Shown here piece by piece: positions 62,698 to 64,000 of a stretch of DNA of 64,000 bases. The stretch is from Bacillus sp. MM2020_4 (GTDB lineage: Bacteria; Bacillota; Bacilli; Bacillales; Cytobacillaceae). The position numbers and the translations under genes are program-made. The notes under the pieces were generated by a model. That model ran no database searches, was not told the DNA's origin, and saw only the letters and a program-made list of their open reading frames with translations. Position 1 is the first letter of the stretch, and each line of letters opens with the position of its first letter. The stretch is taken from positions 62,001-126,000 of the forward strand of contig NZ_JAANMZ010000003.1 in the NCBI RefSeq assembly GCF_011250555.1, written 5' to 3'.

Positions 62698-64000
62698 TTG
62701 GCTACTAAGCATGAACAAATATTGCAATACATTGATAAACTCCCTATTGGGGAAAAGATATCAGTGCGGCAAATCGCCAAAGCGATGACCGTGAGTGAAG
62801 GGACAGCTTACCGGGCAATTAAAGAGGCTGAAAATAAAGGCTATGTCAGTACGATTGAACGAGTAGGTACTATACGAATTGAACGGAAGAAGAAAGAAAA
62901 TATTGAAAAGCTAACGTTTGCCGAAGTGGTTAATATCGTGGACGGGCAAGTTTTAGGCGGGCGGACGGGCTTGCATAAAACCCTCAATAAATTTGTGATT
63001 GGTGCCATGAAGCTAGAGGCCATGATGCGGTACACGGAAGCTGGAAATCTGTTGATTGTTGGAAATCGTACCCAGGCGCATGAGTTAGCTTTAAAAGCCG
63101 GCGCTGCGGTGTTGATTACCGGTGGTTTTGATTCCGAGGACCATGTAAAAAAGCTGGCAGATAAATTAGAACTGCCGGTTATTTCAACAAGTTATGACAC
63201 CTTTACTGTCGCTACGATGATTAACCGGGCAATCTATGACCAATTAATTAAAAAGGAAATTATTTTAGTAGAGGATATTTTAACCCCTCTCACAGATACC
63301 TTTTACTTAAAAACATCTGATAAAGTGTCAAAATGGCATGAACTTAATCAAAGGACAACGCACAGCCGTTATCCTGTAGTCGATCAAAACTTGAAAATTC
63401 AGGGGATTGTCACAAGTAAGGATATTTTGGGTCAGAATATGGAAGCCTCCATCGATAAGATTATGACCAAAAATCCAATGACGGTGCATGGGAAAACAAG
63501 TGTTGCATCGACTGCACATACGATGGTCTGGGAGGGAATAGAGGTTCTCCCCGTTGCCGATGACTCGAACCGTTTAGAAGGGATTATCAGCAGGCAGGAT
63601 GTATTAAAGGCATTGCAAATGAACCAACGGCAGCCGCAGGTTGGCGAAACCATTGATGACATTGTGACCAATCAAATGGTGTTAATGCAGGGTAAACCAA
63701 AAGGTGAAGAAGTATATTCATGCGAAGTGACACCGCAAATGACCAATCACCTTGGGACTATTTCATATGGCGTATTTACAACCATTGTCGCGGATGCAGC
63801 CAACCGGATTTTACGCAGCTATAAAAAAGGCGACCTGGTCGTGGAAAATATGTCGATCTACTTTATTAAACCGGTTCAAATGGAAAGCACCTTAGAAATT
63901 TTCCCGAAAATACTGGAAGTAGGACGTAAATTTGGGAAGGTAGATGTGGAAGTTTTCAATGAGGGAATTTTAGTTGGAAAAGCAATGATGATGTGCCAAT
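62698..64000 (+). CDS. ytoI: YtoI: HTH, DRTGG, CBS pair and hotdog domain protein (cut by window end)
   Basis: The frame from TTG 62698 (after AAAGGGTGAAGG) runs off the right edge with 434 residues visible, close to the full family length of about 439. Order: winged-helix-like N-terminus (SVRQIAKAMTVSEGTAYRAI), DRTGG domain (TEAGNLLIVGNRTQAHELAL), tandem CBS domains (about 195-310) and a C-terminal thioesterase-like hotdog region. Such proteins are thought to sense adenine nucleotides; the target is unknown. In B. subtilis ytoI lies just before ytpI-nrnA-dnaE. Confidence 0.88.
   Translation, partial: MATKHEQILQYIDKLPIGEKISVRQIAKAMTVSEGTAYRAIKEAENKGYVSTIERVGTIRIERKKKENIEKLTFAEVVNIVDGQVLGGRTGLHKTLNKFVIGAMKLEAMMRYTEAGNLLIVGNRTQAHELALKAGAAVLITGGFDSEDHVKKLADKLELPVISTSYDTFTVATMINRAIYDQLIKKEIILVEDILTPLTDTFYLKTSDKVSKWHELNQRTTHSRYPVVDQNLKIQGIVTSKDILGQNMEASIDKIMTKNPMTVHGKTSVASTAHTMVWEGIEVLPVADDSNRLEGIISRQDVLKALQMNQRQPQVGETIDDIVTNQMVLMQGKPKGEEVYSCEVTPQMTNHLGTISYGVFTTIVADAANRILRSYKKGDLVVENMSIYFIKPVQMESTLEIFPKILEVGRKFGKVDVEVFNEGILVGKAMMMCQ

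Overview
The window is chromosomal DNA from an endospore-forming member of the Bacillaceae (Bacillus or a close split-off genus such as Neobacillus). Supporting signs are A+T-rich codon use, strong Shine-Dalgarno sites, frequent TTG/GTG starts, an alpha/beta-type SASP gene with a textbook sigma-G promoter, ytfJ (GerW family), refZ, ezrA, sftA, a tyrS T-box and CcpA operators. Gene order follows the B. subtilis 'yt' region from ytlR/amyX to ytoI, with local insertions and losses. No rRNA, tRNA, insertion sequence, prophage or CRISPR array was seen.

Layout. 1-9.5 kb: end of a lipid kinase gene, pullulanase, ytmP, ytzH, trmB, the lactonase ytnP, ytzB, the M42 peptidase ytoP, a DUF84 NTPase, a lipoprotein that appears to start at CTG, ytpP and ytpQ. 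9.6-16.4 kb: DNA translocase sftA with a tandem-repeat linker, murC, an M29 aminopeptidase, and the general-stress genes ytxG-ytxH-ytxJ behind a sigma-B-type promoter. 16.5-23.4 kb: aroA (chorismate mutase/DAHP synthase), ccpA, the acuABC operon and divergent acsA. These form a carbon-control module: a CcpA operator (cre) overlaps the acuA promoter, and AcuA/AcuC reversibly acetylate AcsA. A second cre lies upstream of ackA near 54.2 kb. 23.4-28.3 kb: a cluster of small inverted repeats, a class A penicillin-binding protein, and the T-box-controlled tyrS.

28.5-34.4 kb is the accessory highlight: a thiazole-forming RiPP (TOMM) cluster of the heterocycloanthracin/sonorensin type set between tyrS and rpsD. 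It has a 78-aa precursor with a Cys/Gly/Phe-rich core, an Ocin-ThiF-like leader-binding protein, a fused cyclodehydratase-YcaO protein and a SagB-type dehydrogenase. No exporter, leader peptidase or immunity gene is beside it.

34.5-44 kb: rpsD with a long leader, the diguanylate cyclase dgcP, a methionine gamma-lyase-like gene convergent with free-methionine-sulfoxide reductase ytsP, refZ, ezrA, the thiouridine pair nifZ-thiI, and a SASP gene. 44-58 kb: acyl-CoA synthetase, amidohydrolase, RarD transporter, NAD kinase 2, sppA-yteJ-ytfI-ytfJ, tpx, ytxK, ackA, an EcsC-family gene, moaB, a small coiled-coil gene and a universal stress protein. 58-64 kb: a 52-codon gene, a GHGG/YPYP low-complexity protein, ald, a minus-strand structured RNA gene with the size and shape of 6S RNA and its own promoter and terminator, an M24 peptidase, ytkL, a small membrane protein and ytoI, which runs off the end.

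Three copies or relics of a GCTCCAGCGCC...GCGCTTCCGCTTTTC element and four of an AATAARCGGAG hairpin element are the visible dispersed repeats.
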